Shown one piece after another: positions 46,822 through 55,524 of a stretch of DNA of 64,000 nt (its first letter is position 1; every line of letters begins with the position of its first letter). A model generated the notes under the pieces. It was given only the letters and a program-made list of their open reading frames with translations. It was not told the origin of the DNA and made no database searches. The stretch comes from Mixta calida (GTDB lineage: Bacteria > Pseudomonadota > Gammaproteobacteria > Enterobacterales > Enterobacteriaceae). The DNA lies in assembly GCF_002953215.1 (NCBI RefSeq), contig NZ_CP026378.1, positions 1,842,540-1,906,539 on the forward strand, given 5' to 3'. The position numbers and the translations under genes were made by a program.

Positions 46822-47808
46822 TTACTCCCTGATTCGATGAGAGGGTTCCTTCAGGAAGTTGATGATTGCATCGAAAGCCTGCCAGCGGCCCGGCTCCATC
46901 AGAATCATGTGCGTGCCGCTACCAATCTCTATCCAGCGCCGCCAGGCGGCGTTATCGAAGCGCTTAAATAGATCCTGCATCATATCGACCCGTACGTCTT
47001 GATCCCACTCGGCGTGAACGAGCAGTACCGGTGCGGTAATCGCGCTCGGGTTATAGAGCGGCCGGTTGGCGAGCCAATGCTCACGGACATCCTGAATAGC
47101 TCCACCAGGGGCTCGGATGGTACCCGGCTCGGCAGCGCCCGGATCGGTAGAGGCCGTTACCGTCGCCCACTGTTCGAACCAACCGGGTAGCAACAAGCCT
47201 TCTTGCCGGTCGGCTGGGACACCTGCCAGCCACGCCTCGCGAAAGGCGTCGACATGTATCAGACGCCACGCTGTCAGCGGCTGTCCGGCATCGATGCGCA
47301 GGGGGCGATTCGATAGCCATAGCGGTGCCACCAGCACAAGTTTTTCAATATATTTGCTATGCCGTTCGGCATATATCCCCGCGACCGAACCTCCCCAGGA
47401 CATCGCTACGATGCTGAGGCGATCAATGCCATTCCCGGCGAGAACATACTCAACCGCTGAGGCAAGATCACGTGCCGCGACCCGTGCTGGCGTCAGGGGG
47501 GCGGCGGTGTCAGGCGGCGCTGCCATGTCAGACGGGCGGGTCGAACCGCCGTAACCGCGGGCATCTACCGCCCACACGTCGAATCCAGCCGTGGCCAGCG
47601 CATCCATGAACGATATGTCATCCACAGGAACATCGAACAGGCTCTCGCTGGGGAAAGTGGCACCGTGTATCAACATCAGCGTCGTACCCGAACTGGGGCG
47701 GCCGATGTCGCGCCGGCGCCTGCGGAGCAGCTGCAACTGGATGCCAGCGGTATCACTGTCGATGAGGTAAGTTTCGCGTAGCAGTACGCCGTTGGTATTG
47801 TCGTTCAT
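46822..47808 (-). CDS. Alpha/beta hydrolase
   Basis: The 328-residue protein is an alpha/beta hydrolase with oxyanion region LIHGATFPSE, a nucleophile Ser in AMSWGGSVAG, Asp in HAEWDQDV and His in GSGTHMILMEPG. The elbow has Ala-x-Ser-x-Gly rather than Gly-x-Ser-x-Gly. Its start overlaps the stop of the upstream metallo-hydrolase (ATGA at 47805-47808), and GGGGAC lies before the ATG, so the pair is co-translated. It probably hydrolyses an ester or lactone. No signal peptide. Confidence 0.88.
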   Translation of the reverse strand: MNDNTNGVLLRETYLIDSDTAGIQLQLLRRRRRDIGRPSSGTTLMLIHGATFPSESLFDVPVDDISFMDALATAGFDVWAVDARGYGGSTRPSDMAAPPDTAAPLTPARVAARDLASAVEYVLAGNGIDRLSIVAMSWGGSVAGIYAERHSKYIEKLVLVAPLWLSNRPLRIDAGQPLTAWRLIHVDAFREAWLAGVPADRQEGLLLPGWFEQWATVTASTDPGAAEPGTIRAPGGAIQDVREHWLANRPLYNPSAITAPVLLVHAEWDQDVRVDMMQDLFKRFDNAAWRRWIEIGSGTHMILMEPGRWQAFDAIINFLKEPSHRIRE

Positions 47809-48749
47809 GACCGGGTCCCCTGAATGAATTGCCAATTGAAGCTGTGAGACTGTCGGCTGACTTTGCCAACAGAGCTATCTCCGAAGTGAGTAGTGAAAAC
47901 CAGCGCGTCGAGTTCGGCAGCGAGTTGCATGGCCTTGTGACGGGACTGCTGTGCCGCCTCTGGAAACTCGCAATAGACTGAGTTAGTCTCGGGGCGACGG
48001 AACTGGAGCGGATGATGCATGATGTCGCCCCAGAACAAAGCAGTTTCACCCCGAGAGGTCACTGAGATGGAGGCATGATCGATACTGTGGCCAGGCGTGG
48101 AGTGGAAACGGAAGCCTTCGATCAGGGTATTATCCACCTTGATGCGTTGATCCAGACCTGCCTCGACGATGGGCATGACGCTATCTTCGAAAACGCCGCC
48201 GAGTGGATGGCGACGCGGCGTGCCGAGTCCTGCCTGCCGCTGGATTTTTGCCACCGCCGCCCGCTCGCGGGAAAGCGCCAGATTGTAGCGATATTCGCGT
48301 TCGGAAAAGACGTAGCGGGCATTGGGAAAAGTCGGTACCCATCGTTCGCCTTGTAACCGGGTGTTCCATCCCACATGGTCGGCGTGAAGATGGGTAAGCA
48401 GGACAAAGTCCACCGTTTCAGGCGATACGCCGATCGCCTGCAAACGCGCCAGGAAAGGCGCTTTGAGCTGGTGAAACAAGGGTGCCGTTGGGCGTAACTT
48501 GTCATTGCCGGTAGCAGTATCAACCAGGACGGTGTGAGTCGGCGTCTGTACCACCCAGGCGTGAATGCTTTGCCGAAGCAGGCCGTTCTCAGAATCGTAA
48601 CTTCGCTCACCCCAATGAGTTGCATCGCCGATCATCTCCTCTGAATCATCTTCCGGGAAGAGCTGGCTGGCCTCTACTGCATCAAGCGCTAATTCTGGCA
48701 CCTTGATGATCCGTACATCCCCGACAAGAAAGGTCTCTTGAGTCGTCAT
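47805..48749 (-). CDS. MBL-fold metallo-hydrolase
   Basis: The 314-residue protein has the metal motif LTHLHADHVGW and other ligand sites in FHSTPGHSIDHASI, LFWGDIMHHP and TTHFGD. It resembles AHL-lactonase-like and related lactonases/hydrolases. It is coupled to the following alpha/beta hydrolase and divergent from a LysR gene at 48823, so the three form a small inducible hydrolytic unit. Substrate unknown. Confidence 0.88.
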   Translation of the reverse strand: MTTQETFLVGDVRIIKVPELALDAVEASQLFPEDDSEEMIGDATHWGERSYDSENGLLRQSIHAWVVQTPTHTVLVDTATGNDKLRPTAPLFHQLKAPFLARLQAIGVSPETVDFVLLTHLHADHVGWNTRLQGERWVPTFPNARYVFSEREYRYNLALSRERAAVAKIQRQAGLGTPRRHPLGGVFEDSVMPIVEAGLDQRIKVDNTLIEGFRFHSTPGHSIDHASISVTSRGETALFWGDIMHHPLQFRRPETNSVYCEFPEAAQQSRHKAMQLAAELDALVFTTHFGDSSVGKVSRQSHSFNWQFIQGTRS

Positions 48750-48822
48750 GATTTTTTCCCGTTGACTGATAATGAAAGTCAGCGTACTACTGGAAATATC
48801 ATTAACTAAATCGATTCAAATA

Positions 48823-49752
48823 ATGTTGCAAATCGACCATTTCGATTTAAGAAGCTTCGACCTGAATCTCCTGATCGCCTTTGACGCGCTAATGCGCGAG
48901 CGGAGCGTCACTCGGGCTGCCGATCTTTTGAAAATCCGTCAGCCAGCCATGAGCCACAGCCTGTCGCTGTTGAGAACGTTATTTCAGGATGAACTCTTTG
49001 TGCGTGTCGGGACAGTTATGCAACCGACCGCGCGCGCTTTAGCGCTGGCCGAGCCGGTGGAGCAAGCGCTCAGTATGATGCAGACGGTTATTCATGCCCG
49101 TTCGGAGTTCGATCCCTCGACTGACCAGCGTATCTTTCGCATGGGATTCTCCAGCGAGGTGGAGCTACTGCTGATGCCGGAGCTCGCCTTACGCCTGCGT
49201 CAGCTGGCGCCGGGGGTGAAGCTACATGGCCGCCCGGTGCAGCAGCGCGATGTCTACCGTATGCTGGATGACCGGGTGTTGGACCTGGCAATCGGCTGTT
49301 TTGACAGCCAGGCGATGCGTTATCGTCAGCAGCTCTTGTTCGGACAGTCGCTGAGTTGCGTTTTCCATCCTGACAAGATGGCATTCAAATCGGCGATTCC
49401 CCTTGAAGATTACCTGAGCCTGCCGCATGCGCTGGTAAGCCTCAGCGAAAGCTTACACGGTTGTCTCGAATCGGCACTTGATGCGATAGGCGGAAAACTC
49501 AACGTGGTTGCAACCTCGTCGGAATTTCTCGGTGTACTGGGCATGGTCGCGAGTGCGCCGTTGATTGCCACGTTGCCAACGCGGATGGCAAGACGCTACG
49601 GTGAGGCGTTTGGCCTGCGGGTCGTGCCGGTGCCAATGATACTGACGCTGCCCGACGTGTCTCTGGTTTGGACGGCGCAGGAGGATAACCATCCCGCCTC
49701 ACGATGGTTGAGGGGAGAAATCAGCAGCATTCTGGGCAGGATGCCGCCATGA
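48823..49752 (+). CDS. LysR family transcriptional regulator
   Basis: The 309-residue protein has the LysR HTH: LRSFDLNLLIAFDALMRERS, then VTRAADLLKIRQPAMSHSLSLL. Its FDLNLL start is of the NodD/LinR/NahR-like branch, which often responds to aromatic or acyl compounds. No good ribosome site decides between ATG 48823 and the frame start at 48772. It is divergent from the hydrolase pair and probably activates it. Confidence 0.87.
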   Translation: MLQIDHFDLRSFDLNLLIAFDALMRERSVTRAADLLKIRQPAMSHSLSLLRTLFQDELFVRVGTVMQPTARALALAEPVEQALSMMQTVIHARSEFDPSTDQRIFRMGFSSEVELLLMPELALRLRQLAPGVKLHGRPVQQRDVYRMLDDRVLDLAIGCFDSQAMRYRQQLLFGQSLSCVFHPDKMAFKSAIPLEDYLSLPHALVSLSESLHGCLESALDAIGGKLNVVATSSEFLGVLGMVASAPLIATLPTRMARRYGEAFGLRVVPVPMILTLPDVSLVWTAQEDNHPASRWLRGEISSILGRMPP

Positions 49753-49957
49753 GTACAGCCAATCATTATTGGGGTGAATCGCCATCCTGATATGCCTTCC
49801 GCAGAAATGAATGTCGTCATCCCAGCTAAAAACGAAATCAACGAACGACCAGCCTGCGACCTGGCCGAAACACTTTTCCCGCAGGCGGTATTTCTCCATC
49901 ATTGTTTGCCGCTGCGTTCGTAAAGCGGGGGACTTGTAAAAGGCGGTGACTCTGTAC

Positions 49958-49977
49958 TACTGTATGTAAACACAGTA
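49958..49977. promoter_or_regulatory. LexA (SOS) box upstream of umuC
   Basis: TACTGTATGTAAACACAGTA fits CTGT-N8-ACAG with matching outer TA. It lies 59 bp before the umuC ATG, so umuC is SOS-controlled independently of umuD. Confidence 0.9.
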
Positions 49978-50036
49978 AAAAGGTCATGTCCGCCACAGAA
50001 CGTCAGCGCAGGCATCCGTAAAAAAAGCGATAGACA

Positions 50037-51305
50037 ATGTTCGCACTGGTTGATGTGAATAATTTTTATGCCTCCTGCGAGATGATTTTTCGTCCCGATC
50101 TGGCTGACAGGCCGGTGATTGTGCTCAGCAATAACGATGGCTGCGTGATCTCGCGCAACGCCCTTGCGAAGCAGGCGGGGATCGCCATGGCCGCGCCTTA
50201 CTTTATGATTCAGGAGAGCGTGCGCCAGCATGGCATCGAGGTATTCAGCTCCAACTATGCGCTGTATGGCGATATGTCCAGCCGGGTGATGAGTCTGCTT
50301 GAAGAGCTGGCGCCGCGCGTGGAGATCTACTCGATCGACGAGGCGTTTATCGATCTGCACGGCGTCAGCCACTGCATGTCGCTGGAGCAGTTTGGCCATC
50401 AGCTGCGCGATCGGGTGCGCAAAGAGGCGCATCTGAAGGTTGGCGTCGGCATCGCCTGCACCCGAACGCTGGCGAAGCTGGCGAACTACGCGGCCAAGCG
50501 CTGGCCTCAGCTCGGCGGCGTGGTCGATCTTTCCGACAGCACGCGCCAGCGCAAGCTGCTGGCGCGCGTGCCGGTGGAGGAGGTGTGGGGCGTGGGACGG
50601 CGCATCAGCCAGCGGCTGCGGCAGCTGGGCATTGAAACGGCGTTGCAGCTGGCGGAAAGCCCTGCGCCGCTGATCCGCAAGCACTTCAGCGTGGTGCTGG
50701 AACGCACCGTGCGCGAGCTGCGCGGCGAATCCTGCCTGGCAGCGGAAGAGGTGCCGTCGGCGAAGCAGCAGATCGTCTGCTCGCGCTCGTTCGGCAGCCG
50801 CACCGACGACTATCAGGCGGTACGTCAGGCGGTGTGCGCCTGGGCGGAGCGCGCGGCGGAGAAACTGCGCAAGGAGAAGCAGTATTGCCGCCAGGTGGCG
50901 GTGTTTCTGCGCACCAGCCCGCACGCCGCCGATGGCCGCTACTACGCAAATCAGGCGAGCGGCCAGCTGCTGACGCCCACTAACGATACACGCGAAATCA
51001 TTCGCCTCGCCACCGAAGGGCTGGATCGCATCTGGCGCGACGGCTATCGCTATATTAAAACCGGCGTCATCCTCAGCGATTTTTTCAGTCAGGGCGTGGC
51101 GCAGCTTGACCTGTTTGATGAGCACCGGCCGCAGGCCAACGGCGAACGGCTGATGAAGCTCATGGATGAAATCAACCAGCGCGGCAAAGGGAAGCTCTGG
51201 TTCGCCGGGCAGGGCATCGTCAAGCCCTGGACGATGAAGCGCGAAATGCTGTCGCCGACATGGACGACGCGCTGGTCAGATATCCCGGTCGCGCGCATTA
51301 AATAA
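50037..51305 (+). CDS. umuC: DNA polymerase V catalytic subunit UmuC
   Basis: The 422-residue Y-family polymerase equals E. coli UmuC in length. It has the catalytic N-terminus MFALVDVNNFYASCE (Asp6), VLSNNDGCVISR, the catalytic SIDEAFIDL, and a helix-hairpin-helix region near VWGVGRRISQRL. It copies damaged DNA with UmuD'. It is not next to umuD (38571) but has its own LexA box. A decayed copy of part of this gene lies at 53701. A long frame opposite it (49899-51125) is an antisense shadow. Confidence 0.96.
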   Translation: MFALVDVNNFYASCEMIFRPDLADRPVIVLSNNDGCVISRNALAKQAGIAMAAPYFMIQESVRQHGIEVFSSNYALYGDMSSRVMSLLEELAPRVEIYSIDEAFIDLHGVSHCMSLEQFGHQLRDRVRKEAHLKVGVGIACTRTLAKLANYAAKRWPQLGGVVDLSDSTRQRKLLARVPVEEVWGVGRRISQRLRQLGIETALQLAESPAPLIRKHFSVVLERTVRELRGESCLAAEEVPSAKQQIVCSRSFGSRTDDYQAVRQAVCAWAERAAEKLRKEKQYCRQVAVFLRTSPHAADGRYYANQASGQLLTPTNDTREIIRLATEGLDRIWRDGYRYIKTGVILSDFFSQGVAQLDLFDEHRPQANGERLMKLMDEINQRGKGKLWFAGQGIVKPWTMKREMLSPTWTTRWSDIPVARIK

Positions 51306-51719
51306 GGCGGTCCACCGGCCATTCCCGCCTTGATAAAGAAAAAACTGCAGTATATTACTGCCTGTTTTTAAATTCCTTTTTCTGCCGGACTGTTTATGCC
51401 AGTCACTGGGCAGGTTACTTTATTATCTTAAGTACATCAGCATTATCTTAAGTACATCAGCGTTTTCTTTTCTGGATAACCTGTTCGGTAAAATCCGCCC
51501 GCCAGTTTAACTCTGTTGTCTTCAGGCTGAATGGCGAAGCTAATAAGCGAAGCGGACATCTGTCAGTTAGTCTGATTTTAACGCTTCGTTTTTTATTTTT
51601 TGCTTAATAAATCACAGGGTCTATGCTTAATTACTGAGTGAGCGGCAGACGACATAAGATTTTATGCTCCTGCCGTATTATGGAAGTTAAATTTATTCTT
51701 TAGTTGAAGAGAGGTATTT
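51306..51719. other. Intergenic region upstream of the KGG protein
   Basis: No gene is supported. It contains an exact 20-bp tandem duplication (51422-51461) and a half-site of the palindromic repeat near 51550. AGAGAGG at its end is the ribosome site of the KGG gene. Confidence 0.5.
51422..51461. repeat. Two exact tandem copies of a 20-bp unit
   Basis: The unit ATTATCTTAAGTACATCAGC occurs twice in a row with no mismatch, between umuC and the KGG gene. A recent slippage or a duplicated binding site are both possible. Confidence 0.9.
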
Positions 51720-51965
51720 ATGGCTGAGCATCGCGGTGGTTCCGGTAATTTCGCAGAAAATCCTGAGAAAGCTTCTGAGGCGGGCAAAAAAGGCGGTCAT
51801 AACAGCGGCGGCAACTTCGCTAATGACCGGGAAAAAGCGTCCGAAGCCGGTAAAAAAGGGGGGCATAACAGCGGTGGAAATTTCGCTAATGATCGCGAGA
51901 AGGCGTCTGAAGCCGGTAAAAAAGGCGGCGAAAACAGCCACGGTGGCGGCCGTCAGGGTGACTGA
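51720..51965 (+). CDS. KGG repeat stress-induced protein (YciG-like)
   Basis: The 81-residue hydrophilic protein is built from three near-identical units, each of the type GNF-x-(N/E)-(N/D)-x-EKASEAGKKGG. It starts MAEHRGGSGNFAENPEKAS as YciG does, but E. coli YciG has two units. KGG proteins are small, Gly/Lys-rich and linked to general stress and, for YciG, to motility; their activity is unknown. The repeat DNA of units 2 and 3 is almost identical, showing recent duplication. AGAGAGG precedes the ATG. Confidence 0.93.
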   Translation: MAEHRGGSGNFAENPEKASEAGKKGGHNSGGNFANDREKASEAGKKGGHNSGGNFANDREKASEAGKKGGENSHGGGRQGD

Positions 51966-52403
51966 CAGCAGGGCGGTGCCTGCTGAATAACACCGTTATC
52001 GTTATTTAGAACTTTCATAATGGCTGTTATTCAGGGCGCTGCTATATAAAAGTGGCTGGCCGGGGGAATAATTCCTCCCGGCTCAGTGATATTTGTTTAT
52101 TATGTAATCCCGCCCCCGACTTATATCCAGGGAAGAAGTAAATAATTTCCACAATCGTTCCGTAATAAACTATGTTTAGTTCTGTTATTCCTTCGCTCTG
52201 CTTATTTCCTCATTTGACGGGCATCGTTTTTTACTTAGTGATCGGCAGAAGACATTTCTGGGCGAAGTTGCCTTCCGGGTACTGATTGCCTGTGTCATGG
52301 TATTCAGCTTTCTGAAGATACCGGCCGTCGCGGCATACGTCAGCTTTCGCTGTTTGAACTGGTTATAAAGCCGGGCCGGCAGGCATCCCCTGTCACGGAT
52401 GCG
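51966..52403. other. Intergenic stretch, possible gene remnant
   Basis: No intact gene is visible. A frame near 52246-52367 reads through EVAFRVLIACVMVFSFLKIPAVAAYV without a start codon and could be the scrap of a membrane protein. Confidence 0.35.
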
Positions 52404-52988
52404 TTATTTTAAGATCGTGTTATCACCGCTTCTGTGAGCACGTTTTCTGGTTTTTTTTGCACGCCGGTACTCTTCAAGATAAGGCAACACCTCCATGACA
52501 AAAATGCCCGTAAGCACGGCAATGATATAGCCTGTCGGTAAAGGATCTGCTCTCAGCTTCAGTTCAAACCGGGCAGGTTCGTCGCCGGAACCGAACAGCG
52601 CCAGAAACTGCGGCCAGTGTCTTGAAATTACCAGCAGAAGTGCCATCAGGGGGACCATTTCCAGAAAACTGTGTATATGCTGCTCAACGGGGGAAACGCG
52701 CCTTGCAGTCACGGCGTAGCTGACATCCCACAGAGCCGTTGCTTCATGACAGAAGAACATCACAATCATGAACGCAATGACCAGCGCATTCACGTCCAGG
52801 AAGAGGGCTGACAGTAAAGGCAGGCCCATTTCTAAAAACATCAGGATATGGATATAGGTCTCTTTCAGACCGGTTGTTGATTCAATATCTGTTGCCCTGT
52901 GACAAAGCCAGTCGGCGAAACCGGCAATAAGCCATACAGGAAGGACGAAGTAGAGCAGCAGCAACATTTGTGGGTCGGAAGAATACAT
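52404..52988 (-). CDS. Membrane protein of unknown function with conserved His/Glu pattern
   Basis: The 194-residue protein has four to five hydrophobic spans. Polar residues cluster at span edges: DWLCHRATDIE (His30, Glu36), KETYIHILMFLE (Glu43, His47, Glu53), FCHEATALWDVS (His81, Glu82, Asp88) and VEQHIHSFLEM (Glu102, His104, His106, Glu110). This looks like a metal-binding site within a membrane helical bundle, as in membrane di-iron enzymes, but I cannot name a family. The C-terminus is basic and cytosolic. Weak TAGGT precedes the ATG. It stands alone. Confidence 0.75.
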   Translation of the reverse strand: MYSSDPQMLLLLYFVLPVWLIAGFADWLCHRATDIESTTGLKETYIHILMFLEMGLPLLSALFLDVNALVIAFMIVMFFCHEATALWDVSYAVTARRVSPVEQHIHSFLEMVPLMALLLVISRHWPQFLALFGSGDEPARFELKLRADPLPTGYIIAVLTGIFVMEVLPYLEEYRRAKKTRKRAHRSGDNTILK

Positions 52989-53236
52989 ACACTATACCTA
53001 CAGGATTGAAACAGAAAGCATAGGCATAGGGCGGCTATCCGCAAGTAACAAACAAATCACATGACTGGAATCAGGGAATGCTGACAACCTGTCTGCTGAA
53101 TTTATCAGCTTTGCTGACATAAAACAGGCTATCCCGTTTCAGGCAAAGCAGACATATCATTGTACAACTTTGCAGCAGCGAGCATTTTGTTCCATGCTTA
53201 TAACTTCTTTGCATTTAAAGTTAATAAGGGGAGATT

Positions 53237-53563
53237 ATGTCTGAACTCTATCGCAGCTGCATCGAGTCCTGTTACATCTGCGCCGCAACCTGTGATTATT
53301 GCGCAACCTCTTGCCTGCAGGAAGAAAACCTGGAGATGATGCGCGAATGCATCCGAACGGACAGACAGTGCGCCAGCATCTGTCGACTGGCAGCCGAGTT
53401 GATGGCGATGGAAAGTGAATTTGCTGCCCGAATTTGTAAGATTTGCGCGGAAGTATGCCAGACATGCGGTGATGAGTGTGCCAGACATGAGCACGATCAC
53501 TGTAAGAAATGCGCTGAAGCGTGTTACCGCTGTGCTGAAGAATGCCGGAAAATGTCAGCCTGA
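53237..53563 (+). CDS. Four-helix bundle copper-binding protein (Csp-like, cytosolic)
   Basis: The 108-residue protein is packed with Cys in helical CxxxC spacing (CIESCYICAATCDYCATSC; ICKICAEVCQTCGDEC; CKKCAEACYRCAEEC). This matches Csp copper-storage proteins, in which Cys residues line the core of a four-helix bundle and hold many Cu(I) ions. There is no signal peptide, so it resembles the cytosolic Csp3. It probably buffers copper. GGGGAG precedes the ATG. No copper regulator or exporter is adjacent. Confidence 0.9.
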   Translation: MSELYRSCIESCYICAATCDYCATSCLQEENLEMMRECIRTDRQCASICRLAAELMAMESEFAARICKICAEVCQTCGDECARHEHDHCKKCAEACYRCAEECRKMSA

Positions 53564-53700
53564 CATATAACGCAGGCTGTTTTGTTGCGGCTTCCGTCAA
53601 AATCACAGTTACGCTTATTCCAGCAGTTACTTTGGAAAATATTTGGCCAGTAACTGCTTTCAGACATTTTTAAGTTCACGTTGATTTTCCATTCCATATA

Positions 53701-54025
53701 AATGGCGATATCTTCAGCCGGGCAATGAGCCTGCCTGAAGAGCTGGCGCCGCGCGGAGATCGACTCGATTGACGAGGCGTTTATCGATCTGCACGGCGTC
53801 AGCCACTGCATGTTGCCAGAGCAGTTTGGCCATCAGCTGCGCGATCGGGTACACAAAGAGGCGCATCTGAAGGTTGGCATCGGCATCGCCCGCACGCCGC
53901 CGATGGCCGCTACTACGCAAACCAGGCGAGCGACCAGCTGCTGACGCCCACCAACGATACACGCGAAATCATTCGCCTCGCCACCGAAGGGCCGGATCGC
54001 ATCTGGCGCGACGGCCATCGCTATG
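53701..54025 (+). pseudogene. Remnant of a second umuC, internally deleted
   Basis: This stretch is a near copy of two separated parts of umuC (50037): the part around 50269-50463 (with EIDSIDEAFIDLHGVSHCM-like sequence) joined directly to the part around 50930-51050. About 465 bp are deleted at 53889-53895. Base changes and a small deletion near 53750 break the frame. It has no start codon and cannot make UmuC. It shows a past duplication or a second umuC acquired by transfer. Confidence 0.85.
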
Positions 54026-54243
54026 CTGGAGGCGAAGCCAGGCATCGGCGGCATTCAGACGCTGCTGGCGGCGGAACAGCTACGGCAGGGGACGTTGGTT
54101 CAGCTGTTGCCCGACTATCGCTGGGAGCCGCCCACGCTCTACGCGATCTATCCCACCAGGCGCTTTATACCGCTGAAGGCCCGGCTGCTGACGGACGCGT
54201 TAACCAGCAGCCTTCACAGCGTGAGCGGTATCATACCCCTTTA
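54023..54243 (+). pseudogene. C-terminal remnant of a LysR-type regulator
   Basis: The frame reads EAKPGIGGIQTLLAAEQLRQG, then LVQLLPDYRWEPPTLYAIYP and ends SLHSVSGIIPL. This is the end of a LysR effector domain (compare typical G-I-A-x-LP, LVRLLPDW, YAVYP). The DNA-binding part is missing and the sequence is joined directly to the umuC remnant, so it is a scrap fixed by deletion or recombination. Confidence 0.75.
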
Positions 54244-54331
54244 AACCCTGCCTTCAGGCGGCGCTGATGAAAGCGCACGTTTTGGGCAGCGGTGGCCGGA
54301 AAAGGCGGACGGCGCGCATTTGCTTCGCCCG

Positions 54332-55207
54332 CTACGCCTGGTGCTGTTGCAGAAAATGTTTTACCGCCCCCAGCATGCCGGAATCATTGCCGTAGGTGGC
54401 GATATCCACTTTCATATCCACATCAAACCAGGCGAGATGATGATGAATTTCATCGAGAAAGGTTTTTCTGGCGGTAATGCCGCCGCCGAGGAACAAACAT
54501 TCGGGATTAAATACGTGCGACAGATTATAAATACCGGCGCAGAGATCCTGATAAAAAGTGGTAACCAACCGGTCGCAAACCGGATCGTTATTATCATAGC
54601 GCTCAAAAATCTCCTCGCCGCTGATCTCCTCCTGCGGCCGGCCGGTATGCAGGCTGTAGTTGCGCGTCAGCACCCGCATGGTGCAGGTGGTGTTCATCGT
54701 ATAGTTCAGAACGCTGTCGCTGCCGGGCCGTGAAGTCAGCAGCGAACCAAATTCGCCAGCCCGACGCTGTCGGCCACGCACCAGCGCGTTATTGCAGAAG
54801 ATCGCGCCGCCGATGCCGGTGCCGATGGTCATCATCAGAAAATCGGACATCTCCTGCGCCTTGCCCAGCCAGCGCTCCGCCAGCAGAGCGCAGTTAGCAT
54901 CGTTCTCTACGCTGACCGGCAGCGAAGTCTTGTCGCGCAGCCACTGACCGATAGCGAAGCGGTCGAAGTCGCGGATGGCGCCGCCCATGGCGATATAGCC
55001 GCTCTCCGGGTCGACATAGCCTGGAATGCTGACGGCGACGCCTTCGCAGTCGCTGTTTTTTTGTAGCCACGCCGTGATACCGTCGAGAATCTCTTCGCCG
55101 GAGTGGTTCTCGATCCCTTTCTTATCTGTCGACAGCATCTCGCCTTTCTCGCTCACCACGCCCATTTTTAAAGAAGTACCGCCGATATCGAACGCTGCAA
55201 TTTTCAT
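54332..55207 (-). CDS. ROK family sugar kinase, beta-glucoside kinase (BglK)-like
   Basis: The 291-residue protein has the ATP-binding DIGGTSLKMGVV at residues 7-18, VSIPGYVDPESGYI, sugar-binding VENDANCALLAERWLG, and TIGTGIGGAIF. It lacks the Cys-rich zinc motif of many ROK members, as BglK does. BglK phosphorylates cellobiose and other beta-glucosides at the 6-position with ATP. The alternative is another ROK hexokinase. It stands alone; no beta-glucosidase or transporter is adjacent. Confidence 0.85.
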   Translation of the reverse strand: MKIAAFDIGGTSLKMGVVSEKGEMLSTDKKGIENHSGEEILDGITAWLQKNSDCEGVAVSIPGYVDPESGYIAMGGAIRDFDRFAIGQWLRDKTSLPVSVENDANCALLAERWLGKAQEMSDFLMMTIGTGIGGAIFCNNALVRGRQRRAGEFGSLLTSRPGSDSVLNYTMNTTCTMRVLTRNYSLHTGRPQEEISGEEIFERYDNNDPVCDRLVTTFYQDLCAGIYNLSHVFNPECLFLGGGITARKTFLDEIHHHLAWFDVDMKVDIATYGNDSGMLGAVKHFLQQHQA

Positions 55208-55524
55208 TCACTCCGCTCCGTTGCCATATTCAGGTCGGCAGTGAGTATAGCGCAGCGGAAAAAGAGCCTGCCGCCGCTGCGCAGTACAGGAAAAATAAAA
55301 CTGACAGGAAAGTACGCATCATCAGCGGCGGCATGACGCGGCAATGGAAAATAAAGGCGTAATGCAAAGACGTGTAAAGTTTTCCAGGCGGGAACGCGTT
55401 GGGCGTAAATCAGCGCCGGGGCGTTTTATCCGTAAAGAAAAAGGGCGTTCCGCTGGCAACGCAGGTGTGTCGGCAGACGGATTCTTTTATCATAGCGAAC
55501 CGTCCGTTTCCGTTGGAGAGAAGC
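55208..55524. other. Divergent intergenic region
   Basis: No gene is supported; it holds the promoters of the ROK kinase and the thioredoxin-like gene. GGAGAGAAGC at 55515-55524 is the ribosome site of the latter. Confidence 0.45.

Noticed and set aside
49899-51125. A 408-codon minus-strand frame
   Set aside because: It is the antisense of umuC; composition is Ala/His/Arg/Leu-rich and no family is recognisable.
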